64,000 nucleotides of DNA from Candidatus Roizmanbacteria bacterium (GTDB taxonomy: Bacteria; Patescibacteriota; Microgenomatia; UBA1406; GWC2-37-13): positions 1 to 64,000 of the forward strand of contig JACRJL010000003.1 in assembly GCA_016215445.1 (NCBI GenBank), read 5' to 3'. The notes below the pieces were generated by a model. It was not told where the DNA came from and ran no database searches. It worked only from the letters and a program-made list of their open reading frames with translations. Shown piece by piece: positions 1-9,049 of the stretch. Within the stretch, counting starts at the first letter, position 1. Every line of letters starts with the position of its first letter. Made by a program: the position numbers and the translations under genes.

Positions 1-1
1 A

Positions 2-1300
2 TTTTCAGCTATCCATAATGATCCTGATGGAGATCCGGCGGTCTACTATGAAATAGATGTTAATACTAATTCAGGATTTACAGGAACTGTAATGTGGGCA
101 ACCGGTCAACAGGCAATGACTTCAACTGCCAATGGTGTTAGATCTCCTGACATCTCCTATGCCGGATCAAGTTTATCCTGGGGAACCCAATACTTCTGGA
201 GGATAAGATTCACAGACAACAAAGGAGCAGTTGGCGCTTGGAGTACAACGCAGAATTTTATTATGAATTACAGCCCGGAGATTCCAAGTCTTGACCTACC
301 GACCAATTCCGCGACAAATCAAGCTTTTCAAACCGTATTGAAAACTACGACCACGGACAATAATTCCGATTACTTGCGATACAAAATCGAGCTCTGCACT
401 AACTTGAGCATGACGCAAAACTGTCAGATTTTTGACCAGACTTTTTCCCAAACCGGTTGGTCAGGACAAAACACTCAATCGAGTACAGCCTACACATCGG
501 GAACGCAGGCAACTTATACCATCCAATCAGCTCTTTATTTTAGTACAACCTACTACTGGAGAAGTTATGCGAAAGATCCAGCCGGAAGTAACAACTGGAG
601 TTTAACTCAAGTAACGCCTTATTCATTCACAACCGCGCCGCCGTCTTTGGCGCCGACCGGGCTTTTGACAAACGGTTCCACCAACCCAACCGGAGTTCTT
701 GCCTCCACTCCCCCTTACTTTTCTGCCATCCATAATGATCCGAGCTATCCTGCCAACTATTACGAAATCCAGGTCAATACCCAGTCTGATTTCGGCGGCA
801 TTGCTTTTTGGGACTCTGGAAAATCCAGTATGACAACCACATTCAACGGCAACCGGTCTCCCAATATAAGCTATACGGGAACAACCCTTGACTTACAGGG
901 AAGGACTTACTACTGGAGAATCCGTTTTTGGGACACGGCCGGATATGCGGGAGCTTGGTCCTCAACTGCCAGTTTTACAATGACTCAACTTGGCCAGTCC
1001 TCATCTTGTACTTTGCAGAAAAATGTCCTAAATACCCAGATCACCGTTTCCTGGGGAGACCAGTCCACCAGCGAGGACGGTTATTATATAGAAAGGAATA
1101 CAGACAGTGGAGGGTTTGCCAACTTGACTACCCGTCCGGCCAACTCAACCTCCTATGACGACGCAACAGTGACATCTGGACATACTTACCAATACAGGAT
1201 CAGGGCTAAAATAGGATCTGACTATTCCCAGTGGTGTACGACAGCAACATTGAATTTGGCGGTTGGAGATTTAATATTTGAAGGTATACTGTTAAAGTAA
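2..1300 (+). CDS. Secreted/surface protein with fibronectin-III-like repeats (5' end outside window)
   Basis: The frame is open from base 2, so the start lies upstream of the window and only the C-terminal part (about 432 residues) is seen. It is built of repeated beta-sandwich-like units: the stretch near bases 2-280 recurs near 710-990, with the shared motifs FSAIHNDP, YYEI.VNT and YWRIRF.D, and a more divergent unit lies between them. The last 90 residues resemble a canonical Fn3 domain (ENGYYIER-like pattern followed by YQYRIRA). The pattern suggests an extracellular adhesion or structural protein. No catalytic motif or C-terminal anchor is visible. The downstream pilin-like gene starts 18 bases later and probably shares its transcript. 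Confidence 0.75.
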   Translation, partial: FSAIHNDPDGDPAVYYEIDVNTNSGFTGTVMWATGQQAMTSTANGVRSPDISYAGSSLSWGTQYFWRIRFTDNKGAVGAWSTTQNFIMNYSPEIPSLDLPTNSATNQAFQTVLKTTTTDNNSDYLRYKIELCTNLSMTQNCQIFDQTFSQTGWSGQNTQSSTAYTSGTQATYTIQSALYFSTTYYWRSYAKDPAGSNNWSLTQVTPYSFTTAPPSLAPTGLLTNGSTNPTGVLASTPPYFSAIHNDPSYPANYYEIQVNTQSDFGGIAFWDSGKSSMTTTFNGNRSPNISYTGTTLDLQGRTYYWRIRFWDTAGYAGAWSSTASFTMTQLGQSSSCTLQKNVLNTQITVSWGDQSTSEDGYYIERNTDSGGFANLTTRPANSTSYDDATVTSGHTYQYRIRAKIGSDYSQWCTTATLNLAVGDLIFEGILLK

Positions 1301-1318
1301 AAGTAATATAATAAAAAT

Positions 1319-2047
1319 ATGGCAAAAAAAATAAAAGCATTCACATTAGTGGAGCTTCTTGTCGTTGTTACTCTTATTATTATTTTGGCTGTTTTACTTC
1401 TTATCGCCCTCAACCCTTGGACCCAGGTTAAAAAAAGCCACGACGGAAAAAGAAAAAACGATTTGGCAACTTTAGGAAAAGTATTGGAAGACTGGTACAA
1501 TGACAAACAATGTTATCCCAAGCCATCGGAAATCTGTTATGACGCGCCTGATGTCATGTCCAAAACCTGCCATATCTGCGGCACTGAAATCGGTTCACCC
1601 AGTTTCACTCCTTATCTGTCAACGATGGTCTGTGACCCAAACTTCCCGGCAGTCAAATACCTCTATAACTATGACGACGCCGACTGTCCGACGCTTTATC
1701 GAATTTTTACCGCTTTATCAATCACTACCGATGCAGTTATAGAAGAAATCGGCTGCACCGACGGCTGCGGGCCGAGTTTGGGCTACAACTACGGCGTCAG
1801 CAGTCCTGATACTGGTCTTGTTGTTCAACAGTTTTCTCCGACAAACACTCCTACTCCGACTATTCCAACTCAAGGGTACTGTACTGACTATCCATCTTTA
1901 TACTACCGTCCCGAAGGCACATCTGACTGTAATATCTGCGGCTCTTATGAAAACTGCAAAATAATTGCCCCTGGAATGAATTACTATATTGACGGGGGCG
2001 ACCCTGATCCAAACAATCGTTGTAAGATTGGGTGCATTAAGAATTAA
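1319..2047 (+). CDS. Type IV pilin-like protein (prepilin N-terminal methylation domain)
   Basis: The N-terminus is KKIKAFTLVELLVVVTL followed by a hydrophobic helix, the signature of class III signal peptides cut by prepilin peptidase. Glu12 corresponds to the conserved Glu+5 of the mature protein. The residue before the cleavage point is Ala rather than the usual Gly. The remaining 200 residues are Cys-rich (CYP, CYD, CHICG, CTDGCG, CNICG) and include a Thr/Pro linker, so a disulfide-stabilised exposed domain is likely. At 242 residues it is longer than a major pilin and may be a minor pilin or pseudopilin. It lies between an Fn3-type surface protein and a membrane ligase-like protein, consistent with cell-surface assembly. 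Confidence 0.8.
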   Translation: MAKKIKAFTLVELLVVVTLIIILAVLLLIALNPWTQVKKSHDGKRKNDLATLGKVLEDWYNDKQCYPKPSEICYDAPDVMSKTCHICGTEIGSPSFTPYLSTMVCDPNFPAVKYLYNYDDADCPTLYRIFTALSITTDAVIEEIGCTDGCGPSLGYNYGVSSPDTGLVVQQFSPTNTPTPTIPTQGYCTDYPSLYYRPEGTSDCNICGSYENCKIIAPGMNYYIDGGDPDPNNRCKIGCIKN

Positions 2048-2066
2048 AAATTGCTATAATTTTTTT

Positions 2067-3998
2067 ATGGAAACTCTTATTTTAAACAGTTTATTTTTTC
2101 TTTTTCCTCTTTTCTTTTTGCCTATAACTCAAGAGTATTTTATCACTAATAAGTTTTATCTTTTAATTTTAGCGATTTTTTTACTACTTTTGACTTCGGT
2201 TTTTAAATTATTTACTTCGAAAAAACTTGTTATAAAACCAAACTCTCTGGATGTTCCTGTTATTTTGATTGTACTATCAATCGGCCTTACAACTTTCATC
2301 ACAACAACTAATAAATTTCAATCAATTCTTAATCCAAACTTCGGTCTTTTAACATTTGTTGCTTTGGGTATCTACTACTTTTATCTCTCCCGCTCTAAAG
2401 GAAATTCAACTAATTCTAATTTTTTTCAACTGATCCCAACCTTTCTTTCATTGATAACTATCATATTTTTTTTCCAACCTTTTGCCAAAGCAAATCTACC
2501 TATAAATCTAACTTTTTTAAAAAATCCAAACTTTAGCTTTTTGGGTAGCCAATTAGACCTAACAATCGTTTTAGGATTTTTCCTTATCTTTTCCCTATTC
2601 AATCTTAAAAAATTAACGGGTACTTCTGACTTGAGATTTAAAGTCTATCATCTAGGATCAATCGTTTTGACTCTTATTGCCCTTATTATAAGTATTTCTT
2701 CTCTTTTCAGACCAGGGCAGTTGGTCCTCCCGCCTTTTAATCTTTCCTGGTATGCAGCAATTGAAGTTCTAAAAAATCCAATTACGGCTTTTTTTGGTGC
2801 CGGTGTGGAAAATTTTTCTATTTTCTTTACTCGAGTCAAAGACCTCGCCTATAATCAATCAGTCCTCTGGCAAATCGCCTCATTTAATTATTCACGTTCG
2901 GCCATCTTACACATATTAACCGAAGTAGGTCTTTTTGGTTTGATAGCTTTTGGTTTTTTAATCTTTAGTGTTCTTAAACAAGTACGGGCGATTCATGAAT
3001 CAACCCTGCATTTAATTTCATTTGTTTATTTGTTTATTTATTTATTATTCTTTCCTCCCTCGCTTGTAGTTTGGTTTCTATTATTTACTACCTTATCTAT
3101 CATTGCTCAAGGAACAAAACAATCTGGGCGGGTAATAGAACTGGATGAATTGTCTTTTGTCTACTTTGGCATTGTTTTTGTTTCGTTTCTTTTAATTGGG
3201 GTTTCCGGATTTCTCCTGGCAAGAAACTATTTATCCGAATATTATTTCAAAAAATCAATCACAGGTTTAGCCAATAATAATGCCAAAGAAGTCTATGATA
3301 ATATGAGAAAAGCACGCGTTTTAAATCCTTTTACTGAAAGATACGTTTTAAATTTCTCTCAAACCAATCTTGTCTTTGCTGATAACTTGGCTCGAAAAGA
3401 TCCGACTAAAATTACCGAAGCTGACAGGCAAAGCATTGCCCAAGCTGTCCAGGCCGGTATTTCCGAAGCCAAAGGGCTCGTCAACCTTAATCCTGGTAAA
3501 GCGGGCTATTGGGAAAATCTGGCTTTGATCTATCAAAATATCATTCCTATTGCCTCTGGAAGCGACGCCTGGTCAATATCTTCATACCAAAGAGCGATTC
3601 TCCTTGATCCGAGCAATCCAAACTATCGTTTAAGGTTGGGAGGAATTTACTTTTTACTGGGTCAGTATCAAGATGCTGTCCGGTTTTTTGAACAAACCGC
3701 CCAACTAAAACCTGATTGGCCAAATGCCCACTATAATCTGGCATGGGCTTATTTTCAAACCCAACAGTATGATAAAGCAACTGCAGCTATGAAAAATGTT
3801 ACTAATCTTGTTGATAAAAAAACGTCTCCCCAGGATTGGGAAAAAGCTAATCAAGATTTGGAGAATTTTAAAGACCGATTAGCTAATGAGGAAAAACAGG
3901 CCAGCCAAGAAAGCAGTCTTAATTTACCGGAAAAATCCACTAACGAACTCGATCCAAAACTCCAGCTTCCCCCCGAAGCCAGCCCTGAAGCCAGATAA
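2067..3998 (+). CDS. O-antigen ligase/polymerase-like membrane protein with C-terminal TPR repeats
   Basis: About 643 residues. The first 400 are a series of strongly hydrophobic segments, followed by a soluble region with tetratricopeptide-like repeats (LRLGGIYFLLGQYQDAVRFF and HYNLAWAYFQTQQYDKA) and a charged Pro-rich tail. This Wzy/WaaL-like membrane part plus TPR tail is common in CPR genomes and is usually assigned to polymerising or transferring surface glycans, or to glycosylating pilins. I place the start at base 2067 because a TATAAT box at 2055-2060 lies six bases before that ATG, implying leaderless transcription. An upstream start would overlap the pilin gene. The substrate cannot be read from the sequence. 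Confidence 0.7.
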   Translation: METLILNSLFFLFPLFFLPITQEYFITNKFYLLILAIFLLLLTSVFKLFTSKKLVIKPNSLDVPVILIVLSIGLTTFITTTNKFQSILNPNFGLLTFVALGIYYFYLSRSKGNSTNSNFFQLIPTFLSLITIIFFFQPFAKANLPINLTFLKNPNFSFLGSQLDLTIVLGFFLIFSLFNLKKLTGTSDLRFKVYHLGSIVLTLIALIISISSLFRPGQLVLPPFNLSWYAAIEVLKNPITAFFGAGVENFSIFFTRVKDLAYNQSVLWQIASFNYSRSAILHILTEVGLFGLIAFGFLIFSVLKQVRAIHESTLHLISFVYLFIYLLFFPPSLVVWFLLFTTLSIIAQGTKQSGRVIELDELSFVYFGIVFVSFLLIGVSGFLLARNYLSEYYFKKSITGLANNNAKEVYDNMRKARVLNPFTERYVLNFSQTNLVFADNLARKDPTKITEADRQSIAQAVQAGISEAKGLVNLNPGKAGYWENLALIYQNIIPIASGSDAWSISSYQRAILLDPSNPNYRLRLGGIYFLLGQYQDAVRFFEQTAQLKPDWPNAHYNLAWAYFQTQQYDKATAAMKNVTNLVDKKTSPQDWEKANQDLENFKDRLANEEKQASQESSLNLPEKSTNELDPKLQLPPEASPEAR

Positions 3999-4028
3999 TT
4001 CCCATAAATGATATAAGACTTATTAGAC

Positions 4029-5081
4029 TCATTTGAGAAAATTCAACGGGTTAAGCAAGGTTCCTCCGCTTCTTATCTCAAAATGTAAATGGGTGCCCGT
4101 TGATCTTCCGGTTGAACCCATCGCTCCTAATCTCTGGCCCTGACCAACCGCATCTCCTGGAGATACATCGTAGGAAGAAAGATGGGCATAAAGAGACTGA
4201 TAACCATTGCCATGGTCAACAATAACGTGACAACCATAGCCCCAATTAAGACAACCGGCATAGGTAACAGTTCCACCGTCGGCGGAAATAACAGCCGGAC
4301 CAGAGGAATTGGCGATGTCAACCGCCATATGGTACCAAACCGGGGATTGGGTAATTGACCCTGAAGTCGGCCAGATAAAATTTGATGACCCTTGGACTCC
4401 GGCCTGAATTGAAGCAAAAAACCTCGTTGGTGCCGGAGCCGCCTCAATTACTCCACCTGGGACATAAAGAGTCTGTCCGGCAGCCAAGGCAAAAGTTTCC
4501 AGATCTGTAAAATCGTTAAAAGGGAAGTTCACGATGTTTTGGGCATCGGTTTTATATTTTTTGGCAATTGTATAGACTGTCTCACCTGAAACGACTTTAT
4601 GAACAACACCTGTCACAGGAGGAACTTTCAATGTCTGGCCTGGCTTGATGACGTCAGTTCTTAGATCGTTAGCCCACTTGATTGTATCGACAGAAACATC
4701 AAATCTTTTTGCGATAGTTTCTAGAGTATCTCCACCCTTAACACTATATTCTTCTATCTCCGACCTCGGCTTAACCGAGACCACGGTTGACAAACTGCTT
4801 TCATAAGGATTATAAGAAATGATTGAGGCTTGATAGCTGGCTGATTGTTCTGGAGACTGAACAAAAGGAGAGTTCTCGGCAATGATCGGACCACCTATTA
4901 AAACAGCTGAAACTATTACCAAAAATGAGGTGTTCAAAAACGAAGAAGAATACTTTCCCCTTTTGACGATAAGGAAAGCGACTATGACGTCTTTTATCCC
5001 TTCAAAACTCCGCCCGGCCTGTGTTAACCTTGAAAGCGAATACTCTTTTAGAAAAGAAAAAAACAGTTTCAAATCTTCCAT
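4029..5081 (-). CDS. LysM-domain M23 metallopeptidase (murein hydrolase-like)
   Basis: 350 residues. A membrane segment spans about 51-67, two LysM peptidoglycan-binding modules lie near 110-154 and 159-208 (YSVKGGDTLETIAKRF; HKVVSGETVYTIAKKY), and an M23/LytM peptidase domain ends the protein. The metal ligands H251, D255 and H333 (HLHFE) and the catalytic histidines H300 and H331 are all present, so the enzyme should be active on peptide cross-bridges of the wall. The protein probably faces the periplasm-equivalent side of the membrane. It converges on the upstream membrane ligase gene and is followed by its own promoter region (TATAAT 11 bases before the ATG). Confidence 0.9.
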   Translation of the reverse strand: MEDLKLFFSFLKEYSLSRLTQAGRSFEGIKDVIVAFLIVKRGKYSSSFLNTSFLVIVSAVLIGGPIIAENSPFVQSPEQSASYQASIISYNPYESSLSTVVSVKPRSEIEEYSVKGGDTLETIAKRFDVSVDTIKWANDLRTDVIKPGQTLKVPPVTGVVHKVVSGETVYTIAKKYKTDAQNIVNFPFNDFTDLETFALAAGQTLYVPGGVIEAAPAPTRFFASIQAGVQGSSNFIWPTSGSITQSPVWYHMAVDIANSSGPAVISADGGTVTYAGCLNWGYGCHVIVDHGNGYQSLYAHLSSYDVSPGDAVGQGQRLGAMGSTGRSTGTHLHFEIRSGGTLLNPLNFLK

Positions 5082-5093
5082 AACAGGCTTTTA

Positions 5094-6386
5094 TTATACC
5101 ATTGCCGATGTTATTCTTCCGATGGCGACTTCAAAAGCTGCCTGCTTCAAGGGCATTTTCTTCTCAACTGACTTATCCCAGATTGCCTCAAAAGCTCTCG
5201 TAATCATAGTTTCCAACTTCTGGTTGACTTCGCTTTCGCTCCACCAAAATCCAGCTTTTCCCTGAACCCATTCTAAGTAAGAAACAGTGACACCACCGGA
5301 ATTGGCCAGAACATCAGGAACAATGACGACGCCTTTTTTGCTCAAAGACAAGTAGGCTTCCTCGGTTAATGGACCATTAGCCATTTCAAGAATGATTTTT
5401 GCCTTTATTTTAGAGGCATTTTTTTCATTGACGACATTCTCCAAGGCAGCCGGGACAAGGATATCAACAGGAAGAGTTAATAACTCTTCGTTAGTAACTC
5501 TTTTACCAGAAAAGCCTGATACGACGCCTTTTTTCTTTTTAAACGTCATGACTTCTACCGGATCCAAACCGTCTTTATTGTAAACGCCTCCCCGTGAATC
5601 AGAAACCGCGATGATCTTAAATCCTGCTTCGTGAGCCAGTTTGGCAAAAAAATAACCGACGTTACCAAAACCTTGAACAGCTATAGTTAAAGACGAAGAT
5701 GTCAAATTTTTTGCACTTTTGGGGTTAGGGGTCCCCACTGTGTCAAAAAATTTCGGCATCAAGTCTTCAATCTTTTCTAAAAGCGCCTGCAAAACAAATA
5801 GACCTCCCCGTCCGGTTGCTTCGGTTCTACCCAAACTTCCACCCATGGAAACCGGTTTTCCGGTAAATGTCGCTGGTGATTTATAACCTTTAATTTTTTG
5901 ATATTCGTCAATCATCCAAGACATGATTTCCGGAGTCGTATTGACGTCAGGCGCGGGTACATCAATATCCTCGCCTATAACATGAGTAATCCTGGCGGCA
6001 AACGCCCTTGATAGTCTTTCCAACTCTGTTTTTGATAATTTCTTCGGGTCAACAACAATACCACCTTTACCTCCGCCATAAGGCAGACCGGCAACAGCGC
6101 ATTTGATTGACATTAAAGTCGCCAAAGCCTGAACTTCTTCACGAACTGTCTCTGGGTGAAAACGAATCCCACCTTTATAAGGGCCAAGCGCACTATTATG
6201 CTGAATCCTCCAACCCTTGAAGACTTTTCTTTTACCATTATCCATGGTAACTGCCAAAGCAAACTCGTGAGCAAATTCAGGCTCAATCACCCTCTTTATC
6301 ATCTCATCATCTAACTTCATTTTTTCGGCGGTTTTTCGGATCAAAGCTTGTGCCGACTCAAGCATCTTTTTTCCCTGACTATCCAT
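5094..6386 (-). CDS. gdhA: Glutamate dehydrogenase (Glu/Leu/Phe/Val dehydrogenase family) with in-frame palindromic insert
   Basis: 430 residues, matching NAD(P)-dependent glutamate dehydrogenases, which interconvert glutamate and 2-oxoglutarate plus ammonia. The substrate-binding GPYKGGIRFHP motif (K71), the catalytic lysine in PYGGGKGG (K107) and PAPDVNT are intact, and the Rossmann motif VQGFGNVG follows at about 237. Between helix ...ALLEKIEDL and LTIAVQG there is an extra stretch, residues about 207-232 (PKFFDTVGTPNPKSAKNL), encoded exactly by a family-A palindromic element. It sits just before the nucleotide-binding domain, at a domain boundary where an added loop is likely to be tolerated. 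The gene is flanked by the M23 peptidase and trxB. Confidence 0.92.
   Translation of the reverse strand: MDSQGKKMLESAQALIRKTAEKMKLDDEMIKRVIEPEFAHEFALAVTMDNGKRKVFKGWRIQHNSALGPYKGGIRFHPETVREEVQALATLMSIKCAVAGLPYGGGKGGIVVDPKKLSKTELERLSRAFAARITHVIGEDIDVPAPDVNTTPEIMSWMIDEYQKIKGYKSPATFTGKPVSMGGSLGRTEATGRGGLFVLQALLEKIEDLMPKFFDTVGTPNPKSAKNLTSSSLTIAVQGFGNVGYFFAKLAHEAGFKIIAVSDSRGGVYNKDGLDPVEVMTFKKKKGVVSGFSGKRVTNEELLTLPVDILVPAALENVVNEKNASKIKAKIILEMANGPLTEEAYLSLSKKGVVIVPDVLANSGGVTVSYLEWVQGKAGFWWSESEVNQKLETMITRAFEAIWDKSVEKKMPLKQAAFEVAIGRITSAMV
5692..5766 (-). repeat. Palindromic element, family A, inside gdhA
   Basis: A long imperfect inverted repeat: arms with AAATTTTTTGCAC and GTGTCAAAAAATTT enclose a GC-rich core (GGGGTTAGGGGTCCCC). 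The variable arm bases are GATGTC on one side and GGCATC on the other, which pair with one G-T wobble. It is read through in frame by gdhA and encodes PKFFDTVGTPNPKSAKNL. The core is two bases longer than the shortest copies. Confidence 0.85.
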
Positions 6387-6440
6387 ATTTTATTTAGAAA
6401 AAAATTTATAAAAATGAGGTAAAGTAACAAACCTCAAAAA

Positions 6441-7325
6441 TTAACCTTCTAAGTATCTTTCAACTTCCAATGCAGCCGCCACTCCCATTCCCACTGCCGT
6501 GGCTGCCTGTCGATATTTATGATCAACACAGTCACCCGCGGCAAAAACTCCCGGTACGGTTGTCATATAATCTTTAACAACGATATATCCTTTTTTATCG
6601 AGCTCTATTTTACCTTTAAAAACATCTGTATCGGGCTTGTGGCCAATAGCTATAAAAACACCGTCGACCTGCAACTCCCGACCCGTAATTCTTATTCCTT
6701 CGACTTTAAGTTCACCGAGAACTTCCTCAACCTGACTATTTAAGATCACCTCAATTCTTTTATTATTCAAAACTCTATCTTGCATAATCTTTGATGCACG
6801 AAAACTATCACGTCGGTGAACAATATATACTTTTTTGGCAAACTTTGTCAAGGTCAATGCTTCTTCCATAGCTGTATCTCCACCACCAATAACCGCGACG
6901 GTTTTCTCTTTAAAAAAGAATCCATCACAAGTAGCACAAGCAGAGACACCTTTACCGCGAAGACGCTGTTCTGAAGGAAGATTGAGCCAGAGTGCTTTTG
7001 CGCCGGTGGCAATTATAACCGATTTCGTTGTCGAGCTTGAATCAGGTAAAAATACCTCAAAAGGTTTTTTCGAAAAATCCACTTTAACAACATTCTGATC
7101 GAAAAACCTCACGCCAAACTTTTCCGCGTGTTTTCGCATTTTTAAGATTAGCTCTGGACCCAGGATAGACTCAAAACCAGGGTAGTTTTCAACTTCTGTT
7201 GTTAAAGTCAGTTGGCCACCAGGAGGTGATCCGGCAATTACCAGAGGTTTGAGATTGGCTCTGGCATTGTATATTGCCGCGGCCAAACCAGCTGGTCCGC
7301 CGCCGATTATAATCACATTTTCCAT
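6441..7325 (-). CDS. trxB: Thioredoxin reductase
   Basis: 294 residues of an FAD/NADPH two-dinucleotide-binding flavoprotein. The FAD site GGGPAGLAAAIY is at 8-19, the redox-active CATC at 130-133, the NADPH site GGGDTAMEEA at about 147-156, and the second FAD motif FAAGDC near the C-terminus. It reduces thioredoxin-type disulfide carriers. The gene follows the CsoR-family repressor by two bases, so the repressor probably controls it in response to a thiol, persulfide or metal signal. No thioredoxin is seen in the window. Confidence 0.95.
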   Translation of the reverse strand: MENVIIIGGGPAGLAAAIYNARANLKPLVIAGSPPGGQLTLTTEVENYPGFESILGPELILKMRKHAEKFGVRFFDQNVVKVDFSKKPFEVFLPDSSSTTKSVIIATGAKALWLNLPSEQRLRGKGVSACATCDGFFFKEKTVAVIGGGDTAMEEALTLTKFAKKVYIVHRRDSFRASKIMQDRVLNNKRIEVILNSQVEEVLGELKVEGIRITGRELQVDGVFIAIGHKPDTDVFKGKIELDKKGYIVVKDYMTTVPGVFAAGDCVDHKYRQAATAVGMGVAAALEVERYLEG

Positions 7326-7327
7326 AG

Positions 7328-7564
7328 TTAAAGATTAATTGCCCTTTCCACCATCTGGCTGACTCTTTTAGTATCGGCATCAGGTAGAAGTCGACAGATG
7401 TCTGAAACGACAATTTCTTTGGACAAACCATCAATCGCCTTCTTAACAGCCGAGATCTGCTGCAAGATTTCATGACACTCTCTTTTTTGGTCAACCATCT
7501 TTTCTATTCCTTTAAGTTGTCCAATTAGGCGATTAATCCTCTTTGATAAGTCTTCACTTTGCAT
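7328..7564 (-). CDS. CsoR/RcnR/CstR-family transcriptional repressor
   Basis: 78 residues of an all-helical DUF156-type repressor (RINRLIGQLKGIEKMV; CHEILQQISAVKKAI). Cys30 and Cys57 match the two sensing cysteines of the family. The histidine that completes the copper site in CsoR, four residues before the second Cys, is replaced by Val. That pattern fits persulfide-sensing CstR proteins better than copper sensors, which is an inference. The ATG at 7564 is chosen because a strong promoter (TTGACA, 17-base gap, TATACT) ends ten bases upstream; a longer TTG start would put the promoter inside the gene. It is tightly linked to trxB, its likely target together with itself. Confidence 0.85.
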   Translation of the reverse strand: MQSEDLSKRINRLIGQLKGIEKMVDQKRECHEILQQISAVKKAIDGLSKEIVVSDICRLLPDADTKRVSQMVERAINL

Positions 7565-7574
7565 ACTAGATAGG

Positions 7575-7603
7575 AGTATAGAGTATATGAAATAAAATGT
7601 CAA
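7575..7603 (-). promoter_or_regulatory. Sigma70-type promoter of the csoR-like/trxB operon
   Basis: TTGACA at 7598-7603 and TATACT at 7575-7580 are separated by 17 bases. The -10 ends ten bases before the ATG at 7564, so the transcript has almost no leader. The -35 overlaps the stop codon of the upstream sulfatase gene. Confidence 0.8.
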
Positions 7604-8976
7604 TCATTAAAAGAGGTTACGTATTTTTTTAGAAGGTTAGTCAACTGTAGTATCTGTTTTGAGGATTTGACCTGTTCAAACAAATTATTTTCTTCTTTTC
7701 TGTCTGAACTGACGCGATAAAGCTCTTGACTTTTAGGAGATCTAAGTAGTTTCAAGTCATTAAAAATGACTCCATAAGTCAAGCTGTCTGAGGTGGTTAT
7801 TTGTTTGCTGAATTCTGCCGGTAAACGCGACTCCATATATAAAACTCTATTTTTGTTGAGAGATAATCTAGCCAAATCAATCCCATCTAAATTGGAGAGA
7901 TTAATATTGTTTTTTAGACGAAAATAGCTTAAAAATGTCGGGAATATATCGACAAGTGAAACGTTGTTCTCATTGCCATTAATTTTAATTAGAGGACTCT
8001 TGACTATCAAAGGAATATGGACTGCTGATTGATATAAGTTTGTACCGTGAAAAAGTGATTGGTGGTCAAAGTTCTCTCCATGGTCTCCAAAAACAACTAA
8101 TGTCACGTCTTCATAAATATCGAGGGATTTAAGTTTTTCAATAAATCGACCAAATTCTTTATCAAAACAGTAAATTTCTTCATCATACTTCGCCAAGAGA
8201 TATTTATTATCGCTGTCCGTAATATTCTTCCAGAGGCTGCGGTCGGAGATTTTTATCGCCCCATCGATATAATCCTTATTGGAAGGCACTAATCCTTTAC
8301 TGTAAAGGTCTTTTGTACAAAAAGGCTCATAAGGATTATGAGGCTCGTAATAATGAACCCAGAGGAAAAAATCCTCACTCGAATGATCGTCTAACCAATT
8401 GAAGACTTTTTCATTTGTCTCCTTGGCACTTATCTCTACTCTATCTGACCAAGTGTAAGTAATGGGAGGGTCGTAAGTTTGAAAACCAAGGTCAAGATTA
8501 TCTGCTAAAGTAAAAACAGTCGAACTGTAAAAACCAGCGGTTGAGTAACCATTATCATTAAATATTTTTGAGATAGTCACTAAAGGAGTTTTATTTTGAT
8601 TTGGATTTCTATTAACATTCGTCCGGTATCCAGTCTTATTGGGATATAATCCAGTCAGTAATGAAACATGCGCTGGAACGGTTTCCGGCACTGGGGTAAA
8701 GGCATTTTTAAAGACTGTCACGTTATTTTCTTTGGCAAAACGGTCAATGTTCTCACTAGTATTTCTTGTATATCCATATGTCATCAGACTTTCTGCCCTA
8801 AGAGTGTCAACTGTAACTAGAATAACTTTTTTGTTTTCTTTTTTCAGTCCGGGTATTTCTGATAACGGCTTGCTATTATCTTCCTTATTAATCATTGTCA
8901 GGTCAGGAAGATTGATTGGAAGACTGGGTTGATTGACTGTTTTTTTAGGCAATAGCCAAATGACTAGCCCAAACAA
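7600..8976 (-). CDS. Sulfatase-superfamily (alkaline-phosphatase-like) membrane-anchored hydrolase
   Basis: 458 residues from a TTG start. Metal-binding motifs of the sulfatase fold are present: TVDTLRA near the start of the domain and FGDHGENFDH with a later HGTNLY. The position of the formylglycine-forming Cys/Ser (CxPxR) reads TVPAH, so classical sulfatase maturation is unlikely and the protein may be a phosphoglycerol- or phosphoethanolamine-transferase-like enzyme. The frame is open upstream for another 12 codons (KNFVYLTTAFIL), which would complete a membrane helix, but no ATG/GTG/TTG is available there; an ATC or ATT start is possible. It lies downstream of rho on the same strand. Substrate unknown. 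Confidence 0.75.
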   Translation of the reverse strand: MFGLVIWLLPKKTVNQPSLPINLPDLTMINKEDNSKPLSEIPGLKKENKKVILVTVDTLRAESLMTYGYTRNTSENIDRFAKENNVTVFKNAFTPVPETVPAHVSLLTGLYPNKTGYRTNVNRNPNQNKTPLVTISKIFNDNGYSTAGFYSSTVFTLADNLDLGFQTYDPPITYTWSDRVEISAKETNEKVFNWLDDHSSEDFFLWVHYYEPHNPYEPFCTKDLYSKGLVPSNKDYIDGAIKISDRSLWKNITDSDNKYLLAKYDEEIYCFDKEFGRFIEKLKSLDIYEDVTLVVFGDHGENFDHQSLFHGTNLYQSAVHIPLIVKSPLIKINGNENNVSLVDIFPTFLSYFRLKNNINLSNLDGIDLARLSLNKNRVLYMESRLPAEFSKQITTSDSLTYGVIFNDLKLLRSPKSQELYRVSSDRKEENNLFEQVKSSKQILQLTNLLKKYVTSFND

Positions 8977-9049
8977 AATAAAAGCAGTGGTTAAATAAAC
9001 AAAGTTTTTGATTCAACCAATATATATCAAAGAAGATTTAATTTCAATA

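Noticed and set aside
1989-2066. An upstream start of the membrane ligase-like gene inside the pilin gene
   Set aside because: A TATAAT six bases before the ATG at 2067 and the start of the first hydrophobic helix favour the later start.
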